The notes: generated by a model not told the origin, from the letters alone. Shown: positions 17,551-26,505, counted from the first letter of the stretch. The stretch is 64,000 bases of DNA from an uncultured Christensenella sp. (GCA_949287655.1 CASEHD010000001.1:1-64000); one strand, 5' to 3'. Translations and numbers: made by a program.

Positions 17551-18324
17551 TCAAGCCCTGCGGTAGGGATTTTCCTCCGTCTCGCTCTTATGATAATCTA
17601 TATTGTGTTTGTCCAGCGCCGCGCCGATGATGTCGACGATACAGCGCTCGCTTGAATAATGCGTGGTCTCCACGATCGCTACGCCAGCATAGCGCGCTTC
17701 GAGCGCCACGTTGTGTTTGACCTCCGCGGTCACGAGGACGTCGACGCCCTCGTCTTGCAAACGGTAAATAAGTTCGCTTTCTCTGCCGCCGGCGCCGGTG
17801 CTGACCGCGACCTTGCGTATCTCTCTGCCGGGGGCGCCTACGTATCTCACGGTTTCGTCGCTTAAAATATCCCTGACTTTCGCCGCAAATTTTTCAAGCG
17901 TCGTCGGCTTGTCAAGCGCACCGATCCTTAAAGCTTCGCCCTCGCCCGACGCGACATTAACGCCCAGCATGCCGGCGAGGGTATCGTTGGTGCCGCCGGC
18001 GCATATATCGACGTTGGTGTGCATCGATATCTGCGCGATACCGCGTTTTATCATCTTAGAAACCACGGCGTATCTCATGCGGTCTTTTGCGCTGCAAAGC
18101 GTCTTTATCCCGCAGAATATCACCGGGTGATGACTGATAATAAGGTTGCAGCCTTTTGCGACGGCTTCGTCAACAACCGACGGCGTGACGTCCTCGCAAA
18201 GCATTATCCCGGTGACTGCCGCGCTCTCGTCGCCTATGCAGAATCCGCTGTTGTCAAAACTCATCTGCATATCGAACGGAGCGAATCCGGCGAGTATTTC
18301 CTCAATGTCTTTTACCGTTCTCAT
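17551..18324 (-). CDS. Nif3-like dinuclear metal centre protein (DUF34)
   Basis: 257 residues of the Nif3/YqfO family, ring-shaped hexamers with a two-metal site. Ligand regions visible include NLIISHHPVIF (about 59-69), SMHTNVD with CAGGTND, and VETTHYSSERCIV near the C-terminus. The YqfO insert domain is absent, so this is the short form. A role as GTP cyclohydrolase I type 2 or in metal insertion has been proposed for the family but is unsettled. It lies in the rpoD operon, as in B. subtilis. Confidence 0.93.
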   Translation of the reverse strand: MRTVKDIEEILAGFAPFDMQMSFDNSGFCIGDESAAVTGIMLCEDVTPSVVDEAVAKGCNLIISHHPVIFCGIKTLCSAKDRMRYAVVSKMIKRGIAQISMHTNVDICAGGTNDTLAGMLGVNVASGEGEALRIGALDKPTTLEKFAAKVRDILSDETVRYVGAPGREIRKVAVSTGAGGRESELIYRLQDEGVDVLVTAEVKHNVALEARYAGVAIVETTHYSSERCIVDIIGAALDKHNIDYHKSETEENPYRRA

Positions 18325-18359
18325 TTTTAGTGCCCGTGTTGATTAAACGATGTTTTCCC

Positions 18360-19439
18360 TTACTTGCCGATATAGTCTTTCAGCTTCTTGGTGCGGTTGG
18401 GATGGCGCAGTTTTCTGAGCGCCTTCGCCTCTATCTGTCTTATTCTTTCACGAGTGACGTTGAACTCCTTGCCTACCTCTTCGAGGGTCTTGGGTCTGCC
18501 GTCTCTCAAACCGTATCTCATCAGCAGGACCTCGTTCTCTCTCGGAGTAAGAGTGTCGAGCACCTGAAGGAGCTGTTCTCTCAGCATCTTGGCTTCTGCC
18601 TTTTCCGCGGGAGAAGCGGCGGTATTGTCCTCAATAAAATCGCCGAGGTGGCTGTCCTCTTCTTCACCGATAGGAGTTTCGAGCGAAACGGGATCCTGCG
18701 CGATCTTCTGGATCTCTATGACTTTTTCTTCGGGAATATTCATTTCCTTCGCGATCTCGGCGGGCGTAGGCTCTCTGCCGAGGGTCTGCATCAGCTGGCG
18801 GGTTACCCTGCCCGTTTTGTTTATGGTCTCAACCATATGCACGGGTATTCTTATCGTTCTCGCCTGATCGGCGATCGCGCGGGTTATCGACTGTCTGATC
18901 CACCAGGTCGCATAGGTCGAGAACTTAAAGCCTTTTTTGTAGTCGAACTTTTCGACAGCTTTCATAAGACCGAGGTTGCCTTCCTGGATAAGATCGAGGA
19001 ATTGCATGCCTCTGCCGACGTACCTTTTCGCGATAGAGACGACAAGTCTTAAGTTGGCTTCGCTTAATCTGTCTTTCGCCGCCTGATCGCCTTTAGCCAT
19101 TCTCTCTGCGAGAACTTTCTCCTCTTCGGACGAAAGGAGCGGGACCTGACCGATATCTTTAAGATACATCTTGACGGAGTCGTCGGTCGTACCTTCGAGA
19201 GAGTCAAGCGACATCTTGTCTTCGATGGCCGTAGCCTCAATGGTTATGCCCTTCGCCTCGATCTCAGTGAATACGTTTTCGATCTCCTGCACGTCGAGGT
19301 CGAAACGCGCGAGCTTTTCGTTTATTTCGTCCTCGTTGAGCTTGCCGTCCTTTGCGGACGCGATCAGCTTTGCGACTTCCTGAGCGATCTTCTCCTCTCT
19401 CGCAGTTTTCTTATCGCTTTCTTTCTTTTCGATTTCCAT
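18360..19439 (-). CDS. rpoD: RNA polymerase primary sigma factor SigA/RpoD
   Basis: The housekeeping sigma factor, which recognises TTGACA/TATAAT. The 359-residue length is like Bacillus SigA, with a short acidic N-terminus. Region 1.2 starts at [16 protein letters not shown]. Regions 2.2-2.4 contain [18 protein letters not shown] then [11 protein letters not shown]. Region 4.2 is [20 protein letters not shown]. It follows dnaG by 13 bases, the classic macromolecular-synthesis pairing. Confidence 0.97.
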   Translation of the reverse strand: MEIEKKESDKKTAREEKIAQEVAKLIASAKDGKLNEDEINEKLARFDLDVQEIENVFTEIEAKGITIEATAIEDKMSLDSLEGTTDDSVKMYLKDIGQVPLLSSEEEKVLAERMAKGDQAAKDRLSEANLRLVVSIAKRYVGRGMQFLDLIQEGNLGLMKAVEKFDYKKGFKFSTYATWWIRQSITRAIADQARTIRIPVHMVETINKTGRVTRQLMQTLGREPTPAEIAKEMNIPEEKVIEIQKIAQDPVSLETPIGEEEDSHLGDFIEDNTAASPAEKAEAKMLREQLLQVLDTLTPRENEVLLMRYGLRDGRPKTLEEVGKEFNVTRERIRQIEAKALRKLRHPNRTKKLKDYIGK

Positions 19440-19452
19440 ATTCCCTCCGAAT

Positions 19453-21201
19453 TTATTTTTTCTTTTGGTTATTGCTCATCTGAGCGAGTATTTGCGATTT
19501 TTCTTCTTCCGAATTGCTTTCGGAGTATGCTTTTAAAAGCAGTTTGCGCTGTTTTTTGACAAATTCGTTTTCGAGCGTCTTTACGCACCCGTCAAAATAG
19601 TCGCGCGCAGCTTTCTCGTTGACCTTTCTGCCCTCCGCGAGCGCCTCGCCCGCCTCCGGAATCTCCTTTTCCAGCGCGATAAGGTCGTCGGGAGTAAGCT
19701 CCCCGTCGCCGTTCTTTCTGTAATAGTCGTAAAGTTTTTTATGGTCGTCGTCCTCGCAGTACAGCGAAAGGTCTTTGTCGAAAGACAATCCTTCCACTCC
19801 GCCGTACAGCGCGTAAAGAACGAATCTCATCGCCTTGTAGTATTTGCCGTCCTTGCGCCTCTCAGTCTGCGAAAGGAGTTTTGGCGCACCCTCTTCGGTA
19901 AATTCAGACCCCTGCATCAACTGCCGTCTTACCGTATCGGATCCCAGTCCGCTCAGCTTTGCGACAAGCGGGATATACGCGTCGATCTGCGCGGGAGTGG
20001 GCAGGGTCTTTAATATCTCGACCGCCTCAACGACGAATTTTCCCTGCTCTTCCGCAGAGTTCATATCGTATTTTTTCGCAAGCGTCCTGAGTTTGTATTC
20101 GAAAAGCGGCAATGCCTTCGCAAGCTGCGCCGAAAAACTCTCTACGCCGTGCGCCTTTATGTATTCGTCCGGGTCGAGGTTATCCGGAAGCGATACGACC
20201 TTTACGTTTAACCCCGCGCCGTAGAAAATGTCCAGGCTTCTCAGCGTGGCGGCTTGTCCGGCGGTGTCGCCGTCGTAACATACGTACACGGTGTCGCTGT
20301 AGCGTTTGACTATCTCAGCCTGTTTAACGTTGAGCGCGGTACCCATTGAAGCGACGACGTTGCAGACGCCCGCCTGATAAAGGGATATCACGTCCATATA
20401 GCCTTCGACCATGATCACGCTGTTGACCGGGTTTTTCAGCCTGTATTTTTTCAGAGTGTCCTGACCGAACACTTCGCATTTTTTATTGAACAGCACGGTA
20501 TCGTTGGTGTTGCGGTATTTCATCTGTTTGTCCGACGTAAGCACGCGACCGCCGAACGCGATGACGCGTTTCATACCGTCGATTATCGGCACGATGAGCC
20601 TGCCCGCCATGACGTCGTAAACTCTGCCGTCTTTCTGTGCGCAGGCGCCCGCCTCTATCATTTCGAGTTCGTTATACCCCAGGCTTTTCAGACGCGCGGG
20701 CAAGCCGTTGTAGTCGGGCGAATACCCCAGACCGAACAGCACGGCAGTCTCCTTGGATATGCCGCGTTTATTCATATAGTCGCGCGCGACCTTACCGGCG
20801 TCGGAGTTGAGACATTCGTAATAATATCTTGCCGCGCCGCGCATGAGTTCGTAAAGTCTTTCCTTTTTTTTCGCGAGGCTCTCGCCCGGCTTTTTGGATT
20901 TGAATTCGGGCATCGGCAGACCGACTTTCTGCGAAAGCAGTTTGCACGCGCTCATAAAGTCGATATTTTCGATATCCATCACGAATTTTATCACGTCGCC
21001 GCCGACGTGGCAGCCGAAGCAGTAATAAGACCCTCTCTGTTCGTCTACCGTGAAAGAGGGTGTTTTTTCGTGATGAAAAGGACAGCAAGCCCAATACCTG
21101 CCGCCTTTGCTCGTAAGCGGCACATAGCCGGATACGATATCGACAATATTCGCTTTTGATTTGAGGGCGTCGAGCCACTCGTTAAACGACTGTTCTTTCA
21201 T
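19453..21201 (-). CDS. dnaG: DNA primase
   Basis: Makes RNA primers at the replication fork. The 582-residue protein starts at MKEQSFNEW; a longer frame to 21285 has a run of unlikely N-terminal sequence. The CHC2 zinc site is C40-x2-H43-x17-C61-x2-C64. The TOPRIM core contains [13 protein letters not shown] and DGDTAGQAA. The C-terminal helicase-binding part is present but divergent. The ribosome site is weak (AGAAG). rpoD follows. Confidence 0.96.
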   Translation of the reverse strand: MKEQSFNEWLDALKSKANIVDIVSGYVPLTSKGGRYWACCPFHHEKTPSFTVDEQRGSYYCFGCHVGGDVIKFVMDIENIDFMSACKLLSQKVGLPMPEFKSKKPGESLAKKKERLYELMRGAARYYYECLNSDAGKVARDYMNKRGISKETAVLFGLGYSPDYNGLPARLKSLGYNELEMIEAGACAQKDGRVYDVMAGRLIVPIIDGMKRVIAFGGRVLTSDKQMKYRNTNDTVLFNKKCEVFGQDTLKKYRLKNPVNSVIMVEGYMDVISLYQAGVCNVVASMGTALNVKQAEIVKRYSDTVYVCYDGDTAGQAATLRSLDIFYGAGLNVKVVSLPDNLDPDEYIKAHGVESFSAQLAKALPLFEYKLRTLAKKYDMNSAEEQGKFVVEAVEILKTLPTPAQIDAYIPLVAKLSGLGSDTVRRQLMQGSEFTEEGAPKLLSQTERRKDGKYYKAMRFVLYALYGGVEGLSFDKDLSLYCEDDDHKKLYDYYRKNGDGELTPDDLIALEKEIPEAGEALAEGRKVNEKAARDYFDGCVKTLENEFVKKQRKLLLKAYSESNSEEEKSQILAQMSNNQKKK

Positions 21202-21283
21202 GCTTCTAATAGTAAATACGAATAAAATTTGCCTTTTCCTTAAAAAAGAATAATAATTTTTGCCTATTTTAAAAAAAATATAC

Positions 21284-21309
21284 AAAAAAGCGCGGATTTT
21301 TGTCCGCGC
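21284..21309 (-). terminator. Terminator of the small DUF7662/HARE-HTH operon
   Basis: On the minus strand GCGCGGA pairs with TCCGCGC (21309-21303 with 21296-21290), followed by six T residues. It comes about 20 bases after the 95-residue gene and insulates dnaG. Confidence 0.85.
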
Positions 21310-21329
21310 AGTCTAAAAATCTTTAAAAT

Positions 21330-21617
21330 TTACCTTTCTGGTCTGGTGCAAGGCGGTTGATAATGCTTCTCTCCTGTCTTAATCTCTACGCCGTCTGTCG
21401 TGAAACCGCAGACTCTGAGCCGCATTTCCCAACATTCCCTCGTTTCATACCACCTTTGGTCTTTGATTTTAAGCCAATACTTTTCTTTTTTATAATAGTT
21501 TTTGCCGTAAACTCTGATAATCCCCTTCTTTTCTCTTCTATGCGCTTCGATAGCCCTGTCTATTTCCCTTACGGCTTTATATTTATAATATCTGTCCCAG
21601 GCTTCGAGAAATTTCAT
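21330..21617 (-). CDS. Hypothetical protein, basic, 95 residues
   Basis: A very basic, tyrosine- and tryptophan-rich soluble protein (RREKKGIIRVYGKNYYKKEK; WLKIKDQRWYETRECWEMRL). I recognise no family. GAGG lies 8 bases upstream. Its start overlaps the end of the broken HARE-HTH frame as TAATG, so it was built to be co-translated with that gene. The base composition is slightly more AT-rich than its housekeeping neighbours, in keeping with an accessory module. Confidence 0.6.
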   Translation of the reverse strand: MKFLEAWDRYYKYKAVREIDRAIEAHRREKKGIIRVYGKNYYKKEKYWLKIKDQRWYETRECWEMRLRVCGFTTDGVEIKTGEKHYQPPCTRPER

Positions 21618-21853
21618 TATTCGTACCTCTTTTTAAGGCGAATGAAATTGTCTGTAAGACATTCAAATAAATCGCTTCTTTATCCCGCTCTTGCTCGAAC
21701 ATGATTGTATACGGGAAATTTCCCGTTTTTCTGCACGTATAACCCTTTTGCCGCAATAACCGCCGCAATATCGGAAGCATGCATCGTGCGGTTATCTTTT
21801 TCCGCCAAAACAATTTCAATAGCGTCTGCCATGTGTAATTTGTTCTTTTCCAT
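21617..21853 (-). pseudogene. HARE-HTH-like winged-helix gene with an in-frame stop
   Basis: Starting at ATG 21853 with AAAGGA upstream, the frame encodes 57 residues that look like the HARE-HTH fold (MADAIEIVLAEKDNRTMHAS; DIAAVIAAKGLYVQKNGKFP; VYNHVRARAG). TAA at 21682-21680 interrupts it. The same frame then goes on for 20 codons with family-like sequence (RSDLFECLTDNFIRLKKRYE) and ends TAA overlapping the next ATG. A single nonsense change therefore seems to split an otherwise intact gene of 78 codons. HARE-HTH domains bind DNA in restriction and chromatin contexts. Read-through or a sequencing error remain possible. Confidence 0.65.
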
Positions 21854-21865
21854 AACACTTATCCT

Positions 21866-22246
21866 TTATATGGTATTTTTTAAAAAAGTTACCTTATCTC
21901 CGCTTGCGTCGACGCGGGTCTTATACCCTATTTCAAGCCAGCTTGAAGAATAAGAATGAGTTTTCGTGTTTGCCCAGAACGACTGTTTGAAATTTCTGGC
22001 GGTATCGGGCAATCTGAACCCAAGGATCTCTTCTATTTCCGCATACGACAACTCGACCCTCGTTGCTCCCGATCTGACGAGATATTCCGCAAGCTGTCTG
22101 TATTTTGCGCTGACCTTATTTAAATCGACGTTCGAAATCGGCTTAGCCGAAGCGACGTTTTCATTCGCTTCTTCCAAAGCTTTGACTTTGTTTTCCAGTA
22201 TCTTAATGCGTTCAAGCATTTCAAGAATAATCTGACTGTATTCCAT
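21866..22246 (-). CDS. Coiled coil plus DUF7662-like domain protein
   Basis: 126 residues. The N-terminal 30 form a leucine/isoleucine-rich coiled coil (MLERIKILENKVKALEEAN). From about residue 48 the domain KYRQLAEYLVRSGATRVELS, then YAEIEEILGFRLPDTAR, SFWANTKTH and WLEIGYK matches my memory of DUF7662, found in many mobile-type genomes and probably nucleic-acid binding. AAGGAGAG sits 7 bases upstream. It is first in a three-gene unit with the HARE-HTH frame and the basic protein. A palindrome at the promoter suggests self-repression. Confidence 0.7.
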   Translation of the reverse strand: MEYSQIILEMLERIKILENKVKALEEANENVASAKPISNVDLNKVSAKYRQLAEYLVRSGATRVELSYAEIEEILGFRLPDTARNFKQSFWANTKTHSYSSSWLEIGYKTRVDASGDKVTFLKNTI

Positions 22247-22277
22247 GTGTTACTCTCCTTTTCTTTTTTGTAAGGCT

Positions 22278-22318
22278 ATTGTAACACATTAAAATGCTTT
22301 TGTAAACTATTTTAATGT
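22278..22318 (-). promoter_or_regulatory. Promoter with overlapping palindromic operator
   Basis: On the minus strand TTTACA (22306-22301), 17 bases, TACAAT (22283-22278). A 10-bp inverted repeat, ACATTAAAAT with ATTTTAATGT (22286-22295 and 22309-22318), spans the -35 box and spacer. Such placement would let a dimeric repressor block RNA polymerase. The coiled-coil DUF7662 protein made from this promoter is a candidate. Confidence 0.6.
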
Positions 22319-22359
22319 AATTTATTGTAATTATTTTTAAATTAGTATTTTATACAATG

Positions 22360-22854
22360 TTATTTGTTGATATTTTTGACAGAATTATCCGCTTCCTGTC
22401 CGGAACAATTCTCTTTCAAAGTGGTTTTGGTGATATAGAACACCCCGCGGAAAAGCGTAAAAGCCGCAAGTACCGCGCAAAGCGTTATAAACGTCGCCTT
22501 GAACGCGGTCGCGGGTATATTCTTCGTCGCGGCAAGCACAGGCAGCGAATAAAAGACGAGGACGACTATTTCGACTATCAGCGAAAGCGCGTCCGTTTTA
22601 TACGATATCGGCTTCTTTCTGTAAGCCAAAAACAAGCGTACGAGATTCACCGCAAGACATATTGAAGCGAGGATTATCGGAAGCCAACCGACGGAGATCG
22701 AAAAATAATTGTTTTCAGTCGTCGGATATCCCCTGACCACGATCAGATTATTCTGCTTATACACCTCGCAGATCAGCACGATAATAAGCAGTCTGACAAC
22801 CAGAAGGACGCTGTTTATCAGGACGGGTCTGTTTATTTTTCTGTCTTTATCCAT
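22360..22854 (-). CDS. Four-helix membrane protein of unknown function
   Basis: 164 residues with hydrophobic helices at about 12-30, 52-75, 85-108 and 118-142, and charged, lysine-rich ends. GGGAG lies 5 bases before the ATG. I recognise no family. It sits between the lipoprotein gene and the DUF7662 unit with AT-rich flanks and no clear operon partner. Confidence 0.6.
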   Translation of the reverse strand: MDKDRKINRPVLINSVLLVVRLLIIVLICEVYKQNNLIVVRGYPTTENNYFSISVGWLPIILASICLAVNLVRLFLAYRKKPISYKTDALSLIVEIVVLVFYSLPVLAATKNIPATAFKATFITLCAVLAAFTLFRGVFYITKTTLKENCSGQEADNSVKNINK

Positions 22855-22992
22855 AAAGCTCCCTTGTCCGCTGCGGATTTGATTTGTTTAGCGGAAGTTC
22901 CGATTTATTATATAATATCATATTAATTGTCTTTTTGCAACGCATATAAAAACAGGCGAGACTGACCCGCCTGTTTGCGTTGCCGATAGACA

Positions 22993-23550
22993 TTATTGAT
23001 TGACGTAGTTCGGGAAGCCGAGGTCTTCCAACCTGACTCCTATATCGATGGTTTGCAGATAGTCGTCTAACGCTTTCAGCGTCGAGTAGCAAAATACTTC
23101 CATTATCTCTTTGTGAGTGCTTTTCATGGAAGACGACCCTTCGTAGTCCTTCAATAACAACCTGTAAGGAATATCTTTGACGCTTCCGTCGTATTCTTTG
23201 CTTTGCATGGTTCCTGACCCGGAAAATTTAACGCCGGTTTTGCTTTCGAAACTCCAATAATGACTATTGGAATTCTTGCTGTCAAAGCAGAAAGAGAACC
23301 AGATGCCGTTTTTAAAATAATTCACCCAGAACTTCGGATCTTCACTGTCTTCGTAATAATACATCTGATATCCGTCGCCGAAATCAATTGAATATTGCCC
23401 TGAGAATGTTCCTTTGTAATATTCGCCGTTTTCCTTAATGTATTTGCATACCTTTTTGTGAGCTGCCGTCGTCGAGTTGCACGCCGTCAGCGTAAACAGC
23501 ATGACGATCAGCAGACACAACGAAACCGCCGTGATTATTCTTTTTTTCAT
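22993..23550 (-). CDS. Lipoprotein of unknown function
   Basis: 185 residues starting MKKRIITAVS, chosen because AAAGGAGAAG lies just upstream; a longer frame has no ribosome site. The signal peptide ends in the lipobox LTAC (about residues 21-24), so the mature protein should be tethered to the outer face of the membrane. The mature part is rich in tyrosine, serine and lysine with alternating strands (FSGQYSIDFGDGYQMYYYED; GIWFSFCFDSKNSNSHYWSF). I recognise no family. Confidence 0.75.
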   Translation of the reverse strand: MKKRIITAVSLCLLIVMLFTLTACNSTTAAHKKVCKYIKENGEYYKGTFSGQYSIDFGDGYQMYYYEDSEDPKFWVNYFKNGIWFSFCFDSKNSNSHYWSFESKTGVKFSGSGTMQSKEYDGSVKDIPYRLLLKDYEGSSSMKSTHKEIMEVFCYSTLKALDDYLQTIDIGVRLEDLGFPNYVNQ

Positions 23551-23689
23551 AAAGACTTCTCCTTTTTTTTCTTTATTATAACAAAAGGAGATTTCCACCA
23601 TTTGGCAATCAAAAATATTTTATTATATTTTCGAATTTACGCCGGTATATGCCGTTTAATATCTTTACGGGCGCATACGACAAAAGCGG

Positions 23690-24264
23690 AGTGACGGAAT
23701 AGTGAGGAGCCTACCCACATATGCCCTGCCCTACGACGAGCGTTTCGCTGACTTGCTCTTTTCTTCTTTCCTTATTTCTGAAAGCCGCGAAATCACTCAA
23801 AAGTAGCTCTCCTCTTCTTTCAATCTTCCTGCTTTGAGTGACCACAATTTCAAACTGTCAGGAACAGCGGCACACAGGTGGCGAAGCTTTATCTTTATCC
23901 TTATACCGGATTTGTAAGGAGCATACCCCGTATGCGACGGAATAGTGAGCTGCGCGAACGTCACCAATTCAGACTATCCTGTACAAAGGCACAAATGCGG
24001 CGCGGCAAAGACGAGGCGTAAAAAACAGACGAGGAAACTCGTCTGTTTTTTTGCGACCGTAATGCTAGCCGCAGACTGGTGCCGATGACCGGATTTGTAA
24101 GGAGCATACCCCGTATGCGACGGAATAGTGAGCGAAGCGAACGTCACAATTTCGAACTGTCAGGAACAGCGGCACTTGAGCGGCGAAGCGAAAACGTGAC
24201 GTAAAAAACAGACGAGAAAAACTCGTCTGATTTTTTGCGGCCGTAATGTGAGCCGCGAACTGGT
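23690..24264. repeat. Degenerate tandem repeat of about 184 bp downstream of tRNA-Leu
   Basis: Two good copies start at CCGGATTTGTAAGGAGCATA (23906 and 24089), 183 bases apart. A third, worse copy is recognisable from about 23690 (GACGGAATAGTGAG, then AAACTGTCAGGAACAGCGG). Each good copy ends with the 3' end of tRNA-Leu: ACTGGTGCCGATGACCGGAT occurs at 24075 and again at 24259 inside the real gene. Each also carries a CAGACGAG/CTCGTCTG hairpin. They look like decayed duplications of the tRNA 3' flank. No gene is seen. Confidence 0.75.
24203..24236 (-). terminator. Terminator of tRNA-Leu
   Basis: CAGACGAG (24209-24216) pairs with CTCGTCTG (24222-24229), with T runs on both strands. A second copy lies at 24019-24045 in the upstream repeat unit. 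Confidence 0.75.
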
Positions 24265-24347
24265 GCCGATGACCGGATTTGAACCGGTACGAAGTCTCCC
24301 CCGAGGGATTTTAAGTCCCTTGTGTCTGCCTGTTCCACCACATCGGC
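24261..24347 (-). tRNA. tRNA-Leu (anticodon TAA)
   Basis: An 87-base cloverleaf with encoded CCA. The acceptor stem is GCCGATG/CATCGGC. The anticodon loop CTTAAAA holds TAA, there is a long class II variable arm (TCGGGGGAGACTTCGT), and the T loop is GGTTCAAATCC. It decodes UUA. The 3' end is duplicated in the flanking repeats. Confidence 0.95.
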
Positions 24348-24429
24348 TAAAATTACTTTAACATTTATATATTTTAGCATAACGCGGAGGTGTTTGCAAT
24401 AATTTTTTCGGCTACTAAAATCCGTTTTA

Positions 24430-25713
24430 TTATTTTTTATCTTCCTTGCCGCCGACGGTGTTGACTTTATGCTCAATCGGCACCCACTCCACCCTGTGTG
24501 TAAGCGCGCTTAAAGCTATCGGCAGATAGAGCATCGAATAGAGCGGGCGCATCAGCACCGCTTCGACTTTGCGCGGGAAACTCATATTTATATTTTTTCT
24601 CTCGACGAACAATATCGTCGCGGTATCTGCGTAAAGTCCCATAAAATACGCTCCCCACGCAGCCAATATCCTGTACAACGCGCCGAACGCGACCGGAGTG
24701 TTGAAATATTTGATCGCCAGATACGCGTTGCCTATCGTGTAGAACGCGAAGAATATCGCGAACAACATCATCGGAGCCGCTCCCAGCGCCGCCTCCAGGC
24801 AGGACGCTCGATCGGACTTGCTGCCTTTTTTTATCCCCGCATACAGGCTTTCACCGTATTTATTCGAATTGTTGAAAAAGCCCTTTACCCAGCGTTTGCG
24901 TTGCGCCACCGACGCTTTAAGATTCGTCGGCTGTTCGTCATAAAACACCGCGCTTTCTACATAAGTCGTCTTATATCCGTTTATCGCGGCGACCGTCGTC
25001 AGTTCTACGTCCTCGGTCAGCGAATGCCATTTCCAACCGCCGTGCGCGCGCACGATATCGGTTTTGACATAATAGCACGTTCCCGTCAGAAGCACTGTAT
25101 GTCCCTTCGAAGCTTTTCCGAAGTTGGAAAAACGCGAAAATCTCGTGAATGTCAGCCCTGTATCCGCGGCTATCCAGCCGTCGTTCCAGTTCTTTGAATT
25201 ACGGTAGCCGACCGCAATGTCAAACCCCGCGTCGAGCGCGTCATTCAGCTTTTCGATATAGTCCGGTTCAAGAATATTGTCCGCGTCGATTATCATAAAC
25301 GCCTCGTAATTTCTGTCCGCGCGATTCTTGAAAATATGATCGACGACCTCTTCAAGCACATACCCCTTGCCGGTTTTGTCAAAATTCTTTTTAAAATAAA
25401 CTTCCGCGCCGAAGTCCCCGGCTATTCTGCAAGTCGGATCGTCAGCCCGCTCGACAGCGATAAAGACGTCGCCGTGATCCGGACCGAACGTCTGTGCGTC
25501 AAGACTGTCCAAAAGCTTGCCTATGACCGCGCTTTCGTTACGCGCGGGAATTATGATAGCGAATCTGTGCTTTTTCTGAGCTTTAGGCAAAGGCTTCTGC
25601 CTGCCTCCGAAACAACCTTTAAGATAATTAACGATCTTAGGCAATGCGGTCAACAACGCGAGCAACATTCCGATCGCAAACATAATATCAAGTACAATAA
25701 ACGCAGTTTTCAT
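24430..25713 (-). CDS. Processive family 2 glycosyltransferase, membrane-bound
   Basis: 427 residues. One N-terminal membrane helix (about 4-30) is followed by a GT2 catalytic domain on the cytoplasmic side and three or more C-terminal helices (about 300-400). Motifs are IIIPARNESAVIGKLLDSL, the DxD-like IDADN, LTEDVELT and QRKRW, the last being the Q/RxxRW signature of processive synthases such as BcsA, IcaA and HasA. It probably makes or exports a polysaccharide; the sugar is unknown. No partner genes are adjacent. GGGAGAA precedes the ATG at 25713. Confidence 0.85.
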   Translation of the reverse strand: MKTAFIVLDIMFAIGMLLALLTALPKIVNYLKGCFGGRQKPLPKAQKKHRFAIIIPARNESAVIGKLLDSLDAQTFGPDHGDVFIAVERADDPTCRIAGDFGAEVYFKKNFDKTGKGYVLEEVVDHIFKNRADRNYEAFMIIDADNILEPDYIEKLNDALDAGFDIAVGYRNSKNWNDGWIAADTGLTFTRFSRFSNFGKASKGHTVLLTGTCYYVKTDIVRAHGGWKWHSLTEDVELTTVAAINGYKTTYVESAVFYDEQPTNLKASVAQRKRWVKGFFNNSNKYGESLYAGIKKGSKSDRASCLEAALGAAPMMLFAIFFAFYTIGNAYLAIKYFNTPVAFGALYRILAAWGAYFMGLYADTATILFVERKNINMSFPRKVEAVLMRPLYSMLYLPIALSALTHRVEWVPIEHKVNTVGGKEDKK

Positions 25714-25872
25714 TTTTTCTCCCGGATCGCCGTCCGTACACCTCCGGACAACGTTCCATTCTTCATTTTTTCCCGGAGACGGGTATTTATTCACACCGCC
25801 GGTTTTAAGATCTCTCCCTGCACTCTTCTTGCACGATATGGTTATTTTAATGTATAAAACGGTTTTTGTCAA
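25714..25872 (-). promoter_or_regulatory. Promoter and about 124-nt structured leader of the glycosyltransferase
   Basis: On the minus strand a perfect TTGACA (25872-25867), 17 bases, TAAAAT (25849-25844). The start near 25837 gives a leader of about 124 nt, long for a simple ribosome site. It contains GGGAGA/TCTCC and GTCCG/CGGAC pairings. I do not recognise a known riboswitch class, and the c-di-GMP-I consensus is not present. Confidence 0.5.
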
Positions 25873-26316
25873 ATAAAATCACAAACCGGATATAAATATT
25901 ACAATTAAGCTGTACAAATGGCATTTTAAACGTATTATACAGGTCTTTAAGTCAACATGTGTCCCTTAAAATTTAATTTTGTCTTTGCCGGCAGACTATT
26001 ATGACGGAGAATTTAAATATTAGATACTATATTATATCATTATTATCAGCGTCTTTACGCAATCGTGCCGCACCCTTTATTTCTTACCGGCGTATTTTAC
26101 GAACGTCTTTATACGCAACTTTTCCGCCGCCGTATTCTTCCCCGCGCACTGCTCCGTTCGCGCCTTTCTTTTATCTTTATCCATAAGCGTACCAACCGTT
26201 TCACTCTCTTTTTACGCCTTAGTCCGTTTTCCTCGCGCTGTTTGAAAACAAATAAAAAAATTGCTCAAAACACTTTACAATATAAATAATATTTGATATA
26301 TTATAAAAGCACTTGC
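25873..26316. other. AT-rich intergenic stretch
   Basis: No gene, tRNA or repeat is seen. Open frames here are short and lack ribosome sites. Promoter elements for the tRNA-Val at 26317 may lie near its end (TTGATATATTATAA). Confidence 0.5.
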
Positions 26317-26392
26317 GGAAGCATAGCTCAGCTGGGAGAGCACCTGCCTTACAAGCAGGGGGTCATAGGTTCGAACCCTATTGTTTCCACCA
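26317..26392 (+). tRNA. tRNA-Val (anticodon TAC)
   Basis: A 76-base cloverleaf with encoded CCA. Acceptor GGAAGCA pairs with TGTTTCC with one G-T pair. The D arm is GCTCAGCTGGGAGAGC, the anticodon stem-loop CCTGCCTTACAAGCAGG, and the T loop TTCGAAC. All arms are intact, unlike the tRNA relics that follow. Confidence 0.95.
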
Positions 26393-26482
26393 AATATTCC
26401 GTTATTTAACGGATACCCTGTGAGCATAACGTCAATAATCAGACATATAATGTTGTGATTGGGCGTTATACTCATAAAAGGG

Positions 26483-26505
26483 GCTCGCGGGACGATCTCC
26501 CGCTC
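26483..26505 (+). pseudogene. 3' fragment of a tRNA-Gly copy
   Basis: The end of a tRNA-Gly (ATCTCCCGCTCA) is followed by the same spacer, AAAAACTTAATA then CGTATATGC, that separates the next two copies. The 5' part is gone or scrambled. It is the first remnant of a tandem tRNA-Gly array. Confidence 0.55.

Noticed and set aside
21583..21858. 91-codon minus-strand frame
   Set aside because: The frame next to it has the ribosome site and reads as a HARE-HTH domain; this one is a shadow.
23690..24264. CRISPR array
   Set aside because: The repeats are about 184 bp and contiguous, without short repeats and unique spacers; no cas genes are present.
25714..25837. c-di-GMP-I riboswitch before the glycosyltransferase
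   Set aside because: The conserved aptamer segments of that class are not found in the leader.
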